A stretch of 64,000 nucleotides of DNA, taken from Lycocorax pyrrhopterus obiensis. Its lineage: Eukaryota > Chordata > Aves > Passeriformes > Paradisaeidae. Every line of letters starts with the position of its first letter. Position 1 is the first letter of the stretch. Position numbers and translations under genes: made by a program. The notes under the pieces are model-generated. The model ran no database searches. It was not told the DNA's origin and worked only from the letters and a program-made list of their open reading frames with translations. Below are positions 1 through 11,500 of this stretch, piece after piece. The DNA lies in contig JACSVZ010000001.1 in the NCBI GenBank assembly GCA_014706295.1, positions 2,417,740 to 2,481,739 on the forward strand, given 5' to 3'.

Positions 1-848
1 GTCATTTTCACAACAAGAGGCCATCACCTTTTACTTCTTCCTTAGACACTTCCGTAATTCTGCCCTTATTCCTCGATGCTTTTGTAATTTGAACCTCCTT
101 GACACGGCTGAACTCAGGGTTGAAACTGGAATTAAAAAGTAAAATCTGAGTCACAGGCTGGAAATGCTTTCCCTCCCCCTGAGCCAGGATCTGAAAGGAT
201 TTAAATTTAACAGGAATCTGTGTTTCAATATTTACAGTTAATTTGTGGTTAATAAAAGCTCCATCAGAAAATAATTCTGCAGGTAAAGAGGAAAGAGGCC
301 ACAAAATATTTGGCAGAGTAGATTTTTAGCTGCAGACTTTGAGAATTGTGCTTGATTGTTCATGTTTGGGGCTTTTTTGGAATAAATAAATCATTTTATA
401 GACAGAACTCCCACCCCCCAAAACTCCCCCAGTGCCAGAGTTACTTTTCTGCAGGGAGAGTGAAGTTCAGGCAGTTCTGAGCTTCAAAAGGAAATCTTTC
501 CTTACATTTTCCTTGGGGTTTTTACCACCTGCTCTCACTTGTCTGAAGTCTTTGGTGCCTGTCCCTTGGCATATTTAAATTCCTGAGGAGGTGGCAAAGC
601 ACAGAGCACTTGAAAATCGGATTTTAGGGAACCACTGAAGGTGTATTAGAAAATCCTATTTTTCAATGAGCAGCGGGAGAGGTGATCCTGCCCTTGTGAG
701 CTTTGGACGTTGAAGGATGAAAGGATTTCTTGGGAGATGGAAAATGTGGGGAAGGTTGCAAAGGAGAGCTCGAGATGTTTTTGTTGGAAAGGTGTTACGT
801 GGGAGGATAATGGAGAAAAGAATGAAGACTTTCTTCTTCTGTGGAGAC
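1..848. other. No feature recognised (probably TTC3 intron)
   Basis: Moderately AT-rich unique DNA. A 98-codon open frame on - has no start context, splice sites or similarity I recognise. Confidence 0.5.
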
Positions 849-950
849 AGGCTGGGAGAGGTGGGATTGCTTAGCCTGGAAAAGGTTTTGGGGAGACCTT
901 AAAGCTCCTTGCAGGGCCTAAAGGGGCTCCAGGAGAGCTGGAGTCTTCTG
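849..950 (+). mobile_element. CR1 fragment
   Basis: Has 'ggctgggagaggtgggatt', then 'gcagggcctaaaggggctcc', typical of the CR1 3' part. Partial and diverged. Confidence 0.7.
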
Positions 951-1224
951 AAGCTCGCAGTCTTCTGAGTCTTGGATTATGATTTCTCAGAGCAGAGCTC
1001 CAGCAACACGCAGCACTCAGCAACCAGGAACAACCACCTCTTTTTGGCTCCTCCCAGGGCTTGATTTAGAGGGCTTGTGCCTGCCCTGCAACCACAGCTG
1101 TTTGTAGGAGCTTAATGAGTACTTTAGGTTGAGGTGGTCTTAATTAATAATTGGTTCCTGGTGTGGATCCTGGTCTTGAGTGAGAGTTTGGCTAGTGCAT
1201 ACCAACAGGGTTTAAATACATTAT

Positions 1225-1375
1225 ACAACAACCGGGGACAAGGGCTGGAGGGCCAGGACACAGGGAATGGCTTCCCAGTGCCAGAGGGCAGGGCTGGATG
1301 GGATATTGGGAAAAAATCCTTCCTGGTGAAGGTGGGGAGGCCCTGCCTTTCTAAATCCCTTCTCCAGGAGGAGTG
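1225..1375 (+). mobile_element. CR1 fragment
   Basis: Matches the 'cagggaatggcttcccagtg' part of the other CR1 copies, then diverges. Confidence 0.8.
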
Positions 1376-1669
1376 TGGGTGTGACTGGGTCCAGGTTTAG
1401 TGACAGACTTGGGCACTGGTTTATGTTCCAAGGGTTTATTTGGGTGTTACTGATCCTGTGTATGAGTTTGTCCCTCAGGATTAAGGATGGCAAACCCAAT
1501 ATATTGATAGAGGTAAAATAAATCCTGCATTTCAGTTGGTGGTGATATTGATTAGAGTCAGGGATTTTAATCAATCTGTTTCACAATAGAAATGGTTATA
1601 ACTGATATTTTAGTGCACTTTTTGTTCAAGCAGTAGTTTGAAAGGTAGGTTAATAATGATTATTTTTCA

Positions 1670-1815
1670 GCCTGGAGAAAAGAAGCTCCAGGGGGAGACC
1701 TTAAATCCCCTTCCAGGGCCTAAAGAGAGCTCCAGGAGAGCTGGAGAGGGACTTGGGACAAGGAATGGAGGGACAGGACGAGGGGGAAGGGCCTTGAGCT
1801 GAAGGAGGTGGTGCT
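1670..1815 (+). mobile_element. CR1 fragment
   Basis: Begins 'cagcctggagaaaagaagc' and runs to 'ggacaaggaatggagggaca'. It is an earlier part of CR1 than the fragment at 1225, so it is a separate insertion or a rearranged one. Confidence 0.75.
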
Positions 1816-1984
1816 GAAACCAGCTAGAAACAAACTTCGTAACCAAATCTGAGGAATTCGAAAGCAGCCATTCCTTACCCTCAGTGCTGGACACACCCAG
1901 GGACTTCAGCACCACTTCTGAAATTCATGTCCACACATCCACCTCCTCCGGGAAGCCCTTCCGTGGCCCTGCAGGGTTGCCTGA

Positions 1985-2895
1985 AGGGGTCTGTGGGGTT
2001 GTGAAAAACGAGGTTCACTCTCCTGTTAGGATTGAAAAGTTTAATAAAGGACAATAAGGGACAAAGATAATAAAGCAAAAAGTCACAGCGCTGGGTGCTT
2101 TGGCACTCTGCAAGAGCACACCTGCTATCTTGGAGACACCCTTTACACACACCTGGAGTATTCCATATTAATAAACAATTATACATATTCATAAACAATT
2201 ATACATATTTAAAACCCTTTCCAGGAACAGTTCAAAATGGAATGCAGTTTTCCCGTTTTGTCGGTAGTTCCTGGAATCAGCAGATCGCTGTGGGGATAAG
2301 CCTTCTGGCGTCGCATATTCAAACCTTTTTCAGGAAAAGTTCAAAATGGAATGCAGTTCTCCTGCTCGGTTCACCCGGCTTGGTAGTTCCCGGAGATCGC
2401 TGTGGGGATATCTTATCTGTTGCTGATAGTTGGTAGCAGGAGCCCAAATAGTTCATAAGCATAGCTATTTCTAAGTTTTTGGTTGAATGAAAAAGTATTA
2501 AAAAAACCACATCTTCACAACAAAACTACCTTCTATAGCATCTGTTTTGTAATAAAGCTATTTTACATGTAGCATCTATTTGTGACAAAACTACTGTTTA
2601 AAAGGCTACTTTTAACATCACTTATTTTAACATTTGCAGAAAGCCAATGTTATAGCATCTATTTATCACAGGGTTGTACTCGCTGAGAGCCCCCAGTACT
2701 TTGGGTTTCCTTCCCTCTTGCTCCTCTTGGGCCGTGTGCTGTCGCTCCTTGTTACACAGCTTTGCCACAACCCCCGCTGTGCTCCTCGCTATCTGTTTGT
2801 CCCCGGTTTCCAGCCGTGTTCAGCTCCCCCCGCTATGTTTGTCCCCGGTTTCCAGCCGTGTTCAGCTCCCCCTGTGTCTCTCTGACATTCCTTTA
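1985..2895. mobile_element. Possible retroviral LTR-type repeat
   Basis: The stretch has no coding content and several internal duplications: 'ataaacaattatacatatt' twice (2170-2208); a 110-bp direct duplication (2216 and 2326, sharing 'agttcaaaatggaatgcag'); and a 44-bp duplication ('ccccggtttccagccgtg', 2800 and 2844). It also has 'taataaagg'. It resembles LTRs of bird endogenous retroviruses, but I see no internal viral genes and cannot fix its ends. Confidence 0.4.
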
Positions 2896-2899
2896 TCTC

Positions 2900-4975
2900 C
2901 TCCGCACCTCGCTCCCGAAGCTCTTTCCCAGCAGCTTCAGGGGAGCTGCCAATTCCCCTTCTCCTGTCGGAGGGCAGGATGGAGCTGGGCATTAAATTAG
3001 AAATTCTCCCCTGGGAGAGGGCTGAGACCCTGGCACTGAGGGGCTGGAGAAGGGGCAGGGTGGCTGATTTTTGGAGGAATTGGAGGATGGAAGAGGGATA
3101 ATGCTGGCAGAGATCCCACAATCCTAGGCCAAAGACCACGGCGCGTGTTGGACGCAGCAATTTCCAAAAACTCGTGCTCATCCCACCTTTCTTCTTCATT
3201 TTCACTGCTTTATTTTCGCTTTCTCTTCTCCCTGCCTCCTCCCCCTCGTTTTGCAGAGCAAAATATTTGATTTGAAGGGAGGAGGAGGCTGCCAGTGACT
3301 GGCTGGCCCCAGTTTGCTGTGGGTGGGGAGGAAGAGCCTTTTTTTTTTTTCTCCCTTTGCCTTTGTTCCCCGAACTTGCAGGAGTTTAAATGGGAAAGAA
3401 CTTAATGCCACATTATATTATTGTAAAGCTACTGGCCTTTTTGATTTATTTTTCATGTTACTTCCTCTTTTTGGTCTTCATGTACTGCTTCTTTGAGCTC
3501 GTGTATATTTTTACTAAATACCTTTGGTCACTCCTAATGGAAAGTGCTAGGAAAAGTAATACTACTTCTCCTAATATTTTTAAGTGTTTGTGGGGTAAGT
3601 AAATCATGCTTTCTGTGGAATTAATGCATTTCCTTAAGAATTTGAACTGTAAATCAGCTGGATTTGCTTGTTACCTTTATTTAGAAGCTTTTTTGCTTAA
3701 TCTGAAAGCAGCATTTGAAGTTGGGTGTTGTAGGGGAGGAGTTGTTTCTGTGGGAATTGTTGCTGGAGCAATCTTTGTTGAATGGCTTTTGAAATGAGAT
3801 TGTTCCGTGCAAAAACAATGCTGATTAATTTCTTCCTTTGCTGGTGAGGTGGTTTCTTTTCACTAAGGTTGTATTGTGAGTTAGATCGGTTCCCTGAGGA
3901 AAAGCAACACATAAAATGAAGAAAAAGTGAAATCTCTCAGCCTCTGGATGAGTAAATGATGATGTGCTGGAGGTGTTTTCTGGCTTTCAGAAGGATTCTT
4001 GTCTCCCATCGTTTAAATGTCTCCATTCAGAGGAATTTGTGGTGGTTTTTGGTGTAGCTTTGGAGTTCCCATGTGTTGCAGCAGACATCCACTCAAGGAG
4101 TGGTTCATGAAATAAGTCTGAACATGTTCAGTCTTGGGGACTCTTGATTTTTGTGCTGACTCATTTAAATTTCAGGTCATTAAGGAGCTTTTGATGAGAA
4201 ATGGCTCCTGGGACGAGGCACGAAGTGCCCATGGATAGGATTTAACCTGAGGAATGTTTATGGGACACCTCCCCTGCCTGGAGGGAGAGCGCTCAGGGCT
4301 GGATCTGGATTTTTCCACAGTTGGTGTCTTTGAGTATTTCGTGTTTAAAATACTCTGAGTATCATTTTTAAGCACAGATGGTTGCTAAAACTTCATATAT
4401 AACATTTATAACTCCTCCTCCTGTTTTCAAATTTGACTTTCCGGTAGTTCAGCATAACAATAAACCCAAAAGTTTCAATGCAGGTGCTGGATTGTTTTTC
4501 CCGTGGTTGTGTCCGATAAAAAAAGATGATTTTGCAGTTAATGGCAGGAATTCCTGGGTTTGCCCATCACAATGAAGTACTAAAACACATTTTCTCCTTC
4601 CTTGTTGCTCAGGAATTGTTTCCTCAGTCACTGTTGCACAGCAGGGTTGGATCTCTGGAGTTGGGAAGTGCCTCAGAGAACTTTGTGTGAGGTCTTTGAG
4701 GTGAAATTTGAGAGTGAAAAGCGAATTGGGCTCGCATGATAAATCCTTCCTTGTTTTTGTCACCCAGCATTTCCACACTGTCACATTTATTTATTTTGTA
4801 GCCAGGGCCATCTGTCTCTGGTTGGTTACGCTTGAGATTGACAGGGCTTGAACTTAATTTTAACTCTGGGGTTCTGAAGTAAAAAATTCTTCCTCGTCGT
4901 TTTTTTTCTAGAGAAACTTGAACTTCCACGGGGATCTGTTATTCCCTTTGAAAACTCTGATTGTTCCCTAATAGT
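2900..4975. other. No feature recognised (probably TTC3 intron)
   Basis: Unique AT-leaning sequence. No exon that fits the phase-1 entry of the exon at 5504 could be identified here. Confidence 0.5.
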
Positions 4976-4979
4976 ACAG

Positions 4980-5190
4980 CAAAAAAAAAAAAGACCCCAA
5001 ACCCCAAACAATTTTAATATAAAATATTGCATAATTTTATTTTATAACACATAATGTAGAATGTATGTATTGTAATATACTGTATTATTGATTATTATAT
5101 AATTTATAATGTATAATGCATTATAACATAACGTGTTTAATAATACATAATTATATAGTAATGATTATTTTATATATATATAATAATATC
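4980..5190. repeat. AT-rich low-complexity tract
   Basis: Nearly pure A/T with irregular 'ataat' and 'tataat' motifs in intronic DNA upstream of the first TTC3 exon seen. Confidence 0.75.
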
Positions 5191-5503
5191 AGCTGTGCTT
5201 TTATAGGACAGACTGATTTCTTTAGCTTGGAGTCCACTTTAATAATTTCAATTTTGTGGAGTCAGGTCACACCTTGCAGGATTTTAAGATTCTTGTATTT
5301 GTTTGAGATCTTTCCCCTTTATAGGATTAATAAAATCCTATACTGTTGAACCAAAATAAAACCGAATTCGTGGTGTTGACACTTTTTGGTTGTGTTACTT
5401 TTGACCTGGTCAGTTTTTAAGATCTGCAATTTACAGAGTGCATTTTTTGGTTGCTTGTTTTAGGTAATGATCATTTTGTTCAAAATCCTTTTCCTCCTTA
5501 CAG

Positions 5504-5564
5504 ACCAAAGTCAGCAAAACAAACGAAGGCCAAAAACCAAAACTTGTGACTATGAAAAGATGAG
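5504..5564 (+). CDS. TTC3: TTC3 exon (first one found in the window), basic linker
   Basis: The 61-nt exon has acceptor 'ccttacag' and donor 'gtagga'. It enters in phase 1 and leaves in phase 2. It encodes a Lys/Arg/Gln-rich piece ('QQNKRRPKTK') like the mammalian TTC3 linker after the TPRs. The donor is weak, but phase fits the next exon. Confidence 0.75.
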
Positions 5565-8500
5565 GTAGGAAATACTATTTATTTTTAGGTTTGTTATTAT
5601 TTTGAGTTATGTTATGTAAGATTAATGTCACTTGGATGTGCTGCTTGCCCGTTGCTTGTGGCTTTGTGTACATTTTTTACGTCCTGATAGTGGGTAAAGT
5701 CCCCAAAATTCCAGTTTTTCCACAGTTACTGCTTGGAAACTGAACTGAACATCTTCCATGCCCAGCTGAATTGTAATAAACGAAGGCATAATTTGAATAA
5801 TTGCTGTTGAAGCAGAGGGGTTACAGGAGTTTTGTCTCAGTTGTTACATCCGAAGTTACACCATGACTCAACTCACTCTTATCTCATTTCCCAGGCCTCC
5901 TTTGCACCAAATCATTTTTCAAACTCCTCTGACACTTCCTGAGCTCAGGAAAAAGATGAAATCTGGTTTTGTAAGTTTTACACTAGGAAAGAACTTCACC
6001 TGGAGTCCTTTAGTTGTTTGTTGGCTCCAATTTTCACTTAAGGCACAATCAAAGTCTGATTTTAAATCAGGGAAGCTCCTGTAGAACAGGAGTGGGAATG
6101 GTTGTGTTTGGTGGTTTGGGGCCAAAATTCAGTTAGTGGAGGTAAAAAGCACTGTAGATTTTATGGATAATAATTATGCTTCCACTTAAAACAAAGTTTA
6201 ACGGAGGTCATCGTTATTGCCAGTGGTGCTGGGGCCACCACGCTCCAGAGAGTCTTGGTTGTGTTTAGGGTGGCTCAAAACATGAGGGTGCAGCAAAATA
6301 GGATTTTCCCATGGAAATAGGGAAGTTTCCATTAAAGATAATTTTTCCAAGGCAGATTTCTGGTGCAGAAGAGCCCAAGCCTTTAGGAAACCTGATTGCT
6401 CCCAGTCCTAATCTAAGTGTGACCACAAACCCAAATATCTTTTAATCAGTGTTTATTTCAGTGCAATCCTGTTGTTTCCCCATAATTTTTTGAGTACCAC
6501 TGTAGGTAGGAAAATTGAAATTTTGCCACAGGAGAGGCCACTGATGTCACTCAGCTGAATTATCACTGGCTTCCTTTTCCTTGCACTTTAAGGAGAGGAA
6601 ATGCTTTCATTTAGTGTGGAACAAATCCTCTTTAAAGCAGCTGAACCAGCTCCAGAATTGCTTCTCTGCTGGGGGAGTTGATGGAAATCACACAGTTTAT
6701 TAAAAAGAAATTTAGATTTAAAGGACATTTACAAACCCTTGGTGCCTCTGTCCTGCTTTTTGTAGGGATCACGTGGATTTGAAGAGAGAGCCTAAAGCCA
6801 TGGAGGATAAAGGCTGCTGTGCTGTGCCACAGGTAATGGGAATGCAGCAGCTCGTGGCCTTAAATTGGAAATGATTTGTCATTTTTCAGGAATTTTGCAA
6901 CATTTTCAGGAATGTTGCAAAAAATCTTTGTTTATTCCGGAATTTAACGCTCTGTGCCCTGCGTGGCTTTAATCAGAGGCAGAAACTCTGTGGTTACACT
7001 GATTTATTCTGGAGTTTTCTTCTGGTTTCTCTTTCCTCTCCTGCTGTAAAACCTGCCTGGGAACCATACAGGGATTTATAGAGCCCTTCCCAAATTTCTG
7101 CCTGAATGTTTTCCTGTGCTGGATACGTTTGGGAATAACCACAGAGCATTTTGTGGGATGGCTGTTGGAAACACTATAAAGTTCATACATTGAGGGAGAA
7201 TTCTCCTTCTCTGGGCTCAGCACCAATCAATTCTTGAAGGAAATCAGGGGAATGCACACAATTAATCCTTTCATCCCTGTTAATTGGGGGATGGAGATAC
7301 CAGAAATCTCAATTCTGATTAAATACTTCACAGGACAAAGCTCAATTTAGGAGAAGGTGCAGGTTCTACCTGCCCTAAGACCCCTTATTTCCTACCAAAT
7401 AGCCATTTTTGTTTTGCTAATTCAATACTGGTGTTGAAAAGAACATTTTAATTAATGTAATCAGCTTGGTCTGTCATGTAAGTTACCATTTAACTAATAT
7501 AATTTATTCTGGTCTGTAACTACATGGGGCAGCATTAACCCAGTAGTTTTAGGAAATTAAAATAAATCTGCATTATTTACAGTCTCCCTGCTGGAAATTC
7601 CTGCTGATTTCAGGAAGTATCAATAGTGAAAATATAATAACTTGATAACACAACGTAATAACAACATAACACAATAAAATCATGAATTCTGCAACCTTCC
7701 AGCTTGAGCTGAGCTGGACACAGAGTGTGGCAGAAGGAAACAATTCCCAGCTTTTCCAAAAAACCATTTGGATGCAGAATGGGAGAGTGGAAGTGAGGAA
7801 AAGCACAAGTCTGGGTTGTGCTTTGGGGTTTTGAAGAATTAAAATGATGCTTGAACTATAGGTGAAGCTTTCTGGAGAGAAAGTTGGAATAAAAACTGGA
7901 TTTTTAAGAGATGAGCAGCTCCATGAAAATCTAGTTTAAGAGTTTTGTACGAATGCACCTCGTTTGCTGCTTGAAAGGTGAAATTGTGGTAAAACAATTC
8001 AGGAGGAAGCAGAGAATTTCCACTTGGCTGTCGGAGAAGTATTTTAGCAAATATTTATTTTCCAAAGCAAGTATTTTGCTTGCTTTGGAAAGCAAAAAAA
8101 GAAAAAAAAGAAAATACTGTTTTCTTTTGGACTTACTGCCTTTCCAAACATTCCAGGTGGATTTCAGTCCCTTGCCAGATGTTAAATCCCTTGGGCTGGA
8201 GGGTGGTGCAGCCTTGCTGGACAGTGATAAACCCATTTTATTACCACTGCTGAGAGCTTTGAACACTCCAGAATTCCCGGTAAAGTGTGAGGAATAACCT
8301 GGTTATTTTTACAGAAATTCCAGTTCCTGCATTCCACTCCTGCCTTCCCCTAGAATGAGCCTGATCCTTGAGTTGCTGGCTGCAGGGCCAAGTGTTTCCC
8401 TGCTAATTGTGAGAGCAGGGTGGAAAAACAACCCAGCAACAGCACAGGATGTGTTCGGGGTGCAGTGTAAAAATATTTTTAGGTGCAGTGTAAAAATACT

Positions 8501-11500
8501 TGCCAAATTATTGCTATTTATTAAAAAAGAAAAGGAAGAAAAAGAGGAAAACGGAGTTTTCTTTTGGCCTGACTTTGGCTTTCCCTGCATATTCCAGGTG
8601 GATTTCAACACTCTGCCAGAGGAGGTGAAATCCCTGGCTCGGGATGGCTGCAGAGCCCTGCTGGAGCAGCAGTGCCACGGAGCTGAACGAGCCTTTTCCC
8701 AGCTCCTGAGCATCCTCTACACCTCCAAATTCACGGTAAACTGGGAAGAATTCCCTGCTTGGGGCCAGTGGTGGAGGTTTCTGCCTTCCCACGCCCTGTG
8801 CCACTCCTCCCTTCCCTCAAAATAATCATTGTTATGTTGGATTGTTGGCAGATATTTTGGGAATGTTCAGCTGCATCTCCAGAATATTCCAGAGCCATAT
8901 TCGTAGAAGAGTCATACCAAGTATTTGGTTCAAATATTGGGGGTTTTTTTTAATATGAAAAACTCCTTTGTTGGTTGGGCTTAAAGGTCTTTCCCAGCCT
9001 CAGTCAGTCTGTGATTGTCAGGTTCATAACAATGAAGGGTAAAAAGGATTTTGATGGCAAATTCTGTGAAATTTGGTGTCTGTACCAAATAGGCCCCTGA
9101 CCCCAAGGTCATCCTGGGTTTTTTACAATTAATTTACAGTGTTGGTACCATGTTTTTGTTGTGCTGTTACTATAATTTGACTCTTTTTTTGTTTTGCAGT
9201 ATGTGAATATTCTTAATATTAATTATGTTATATTTATCTATGGACATGCCACTGCCCTCCTGGGATTGGGACATCCTGAGGTAGGACATGAAGGCTATTT
9301 TTATTTATTTTACGTTTAAATACTGCTTTCATTCCAAGCTCTAGCTCAGGCAGTTTCCCATCCATTTTTATGTCTTCCTAACTGAGAGAAAATGAGGGGG
9401 AAGGAAACCTCGTGACACATTTTGGAATTTAATGTCTAGGACTAAATCCTTGATAATTTTGGATGAATTAGGCTATCAGATAAAACTTCTGTGCAAACTT
9501 TCAAATGAGATTCTAAATAGTAAGAAATTACAGTTTCTATGAAACTTTATAGAAATAGGAATAATTTTTATTTCTACTTTGTAATGTGGCTCTGAGCTGA
9601 TGTTTTGTACCCAAATATTCTGCTCCTGAAACAAGAGGCAGGAATTGCTTTGAGTTCTGGAAAATGCAAAAAACAAAACTGGGTGTTGGGGTTTTTTGGA
9701 TGTTTCTTCCTGCGGTGTTTGGGGGGATTTTCAGTGTCTTACAAGGAATTGAAACATAGCTGAGCTCAGTCATTTAATTCCTTTATTTTACAGCAAGTCC
9801 GTGTTTACAGAATAATTTGTTCTTTTTTAAAAAAGAGAGGGAAGCTTTGCCTGTGATCACAATGTGTGTAATTCCATTTATTGTTCCTAAGACTGATCAA
9901 GGAATGGGGCACACTGACCCACTTTAAGGGAGGGAAAAACCCAGGGAAAGTGGAAATACTCTGGCAAAACTCCATGTATTTGTGTCTCACGTTTCTTTTG
10001 AAGGCATTGGCAAAGGCTGAAGATCAGTTTAAGAAAATAATTGAAGAATATCCAGAAGAAAGTTGTTTTTGTTTGGCACACTATGGGATTGGAAGGGTTT
10101 ACCTCAAGCAAAACAGGTTGGTCTAGTGGAAAATTTCGGGGTTTGAGGGGAAAAAATCTTTTTATTTGAGGAACTGTGTGTGGTGGGGCTTTAATTGTTC
10201 TGTGTTAATCACTAAATTCATCCATCCGATGGATTTGATGCCGCTGGAAGTTTGTTCCTGCTTGGGATCTGATGGAAGCTGCTGAACTGAGCTGATTTGG
10301 GGGAGTATTTGGGATTCAGGGATAGGCCTGCCCAGCACAGCCCTGCAGTGGGGGAGAGCTTGGGAGAGAGGAACAAAACCCTTTTGTTCTGGGGGAAAAA
10401 TGCATCCTGAAGAAAGAGGGATTTATCTCATCCCTGGGGAGCTACAGAGTGACCTTGGGGAGTCACCAGTTCCCTGGAGCAGATAAGGAGGGATGTTCTC
10501 AGAGGGATGGGGGGAGCCTCAGTGCAGGGACAGGCCAAGAAACAAACTGAGAGCAAAAAAAAGGCTGGAGCTGCTCCCATCCAGGGATTCCTGCTGGAGT
10601 TTCTTCCCCACGGGAAGGAAGCGCGGAGAGGCCGGGAATCCCGGCTGCAGTGGGGGCAGGAGCTCTGGGAAGCTTGTGGAGGGATTTTGGGATGGCACTG
10701 GTGCTCTGTGGGATCAAAACCCCCCTAAAGGCTCGTGGTGGGCTGAGCTGGGCTGGTGGGAGCTCCTCATCCAGCTGTGCTCCTGCTCCTCAGCGGGAGA
10801 GGGCAGAAATTCCGTGGAAAAGCTGTGGGGTCGAGGTGAAGACAGGGAGACACTTCCTAATCACTCACAGGAAACAGACCCACCGTGAGGAAAAACAACT
10901 TCTTGTCCATTAAAGTAGAATTGGAGAGTGGGAAACAAGTAAAACAACTAAAACCACCTTTTTCCTCCCCTCCTTTAGCCCAGGCTGGAATTCACTCCCT
11001 CATTCCCAACTCTTTTCCCTCTGAGCTGCCCACAGGGATGGGGAACGGGGCAGTTTTTCCCCTGCTCCTCACAGCCGTGCAGGAGGTTCTGTCCTTTTAT
11101 CCCTGCTTTCCCTGAAGTGCCAGAGCCTTGCCCAGCTGTGCCCTGGGCTGGGTTTGGTGGATCCAGCTGGAACTGGGCCTTTCCCATTGCTCAGGGAATG
11201 GTCCCCACCTCCCTGCCCACCCTTGCCATGCCAAAATAACGCCAAATAAATAATTTTCCGTACTAAACCTTCTCCTCTCCTCCTGTGGGATGTCTAAAAG
11301 CACCTGCTCAGGGGATGTTGAGTGCTCAGAGGGAATTCCTCCTTCCAGGATGAAGTCTGTGTCCCAGGAGCTGCCTGCATCCCATTCCTGTGGTTGTGGC
11401 TCATTTCCTTGGCAGTTTTGACCCCAAAAAAGTCCCCACACAGGTGACAACACCTCTGGGCAGCCAGGCTAATCCAGGCAGAGCCATTCCCATGCCTGTA

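Noticed and set aside
8..304. 98-codon open frame on the - strand at the left edge
   Set aside because: No similarity recognised, no splice context, and it is antisense within what should be a TTC3 intron.
3384..3600. Possible extra TTC3 exon upstream of 5504
   Set aside because: Splice-like ends exist, but neither the phase nor the encoded sequence fits the TTC3 linker.
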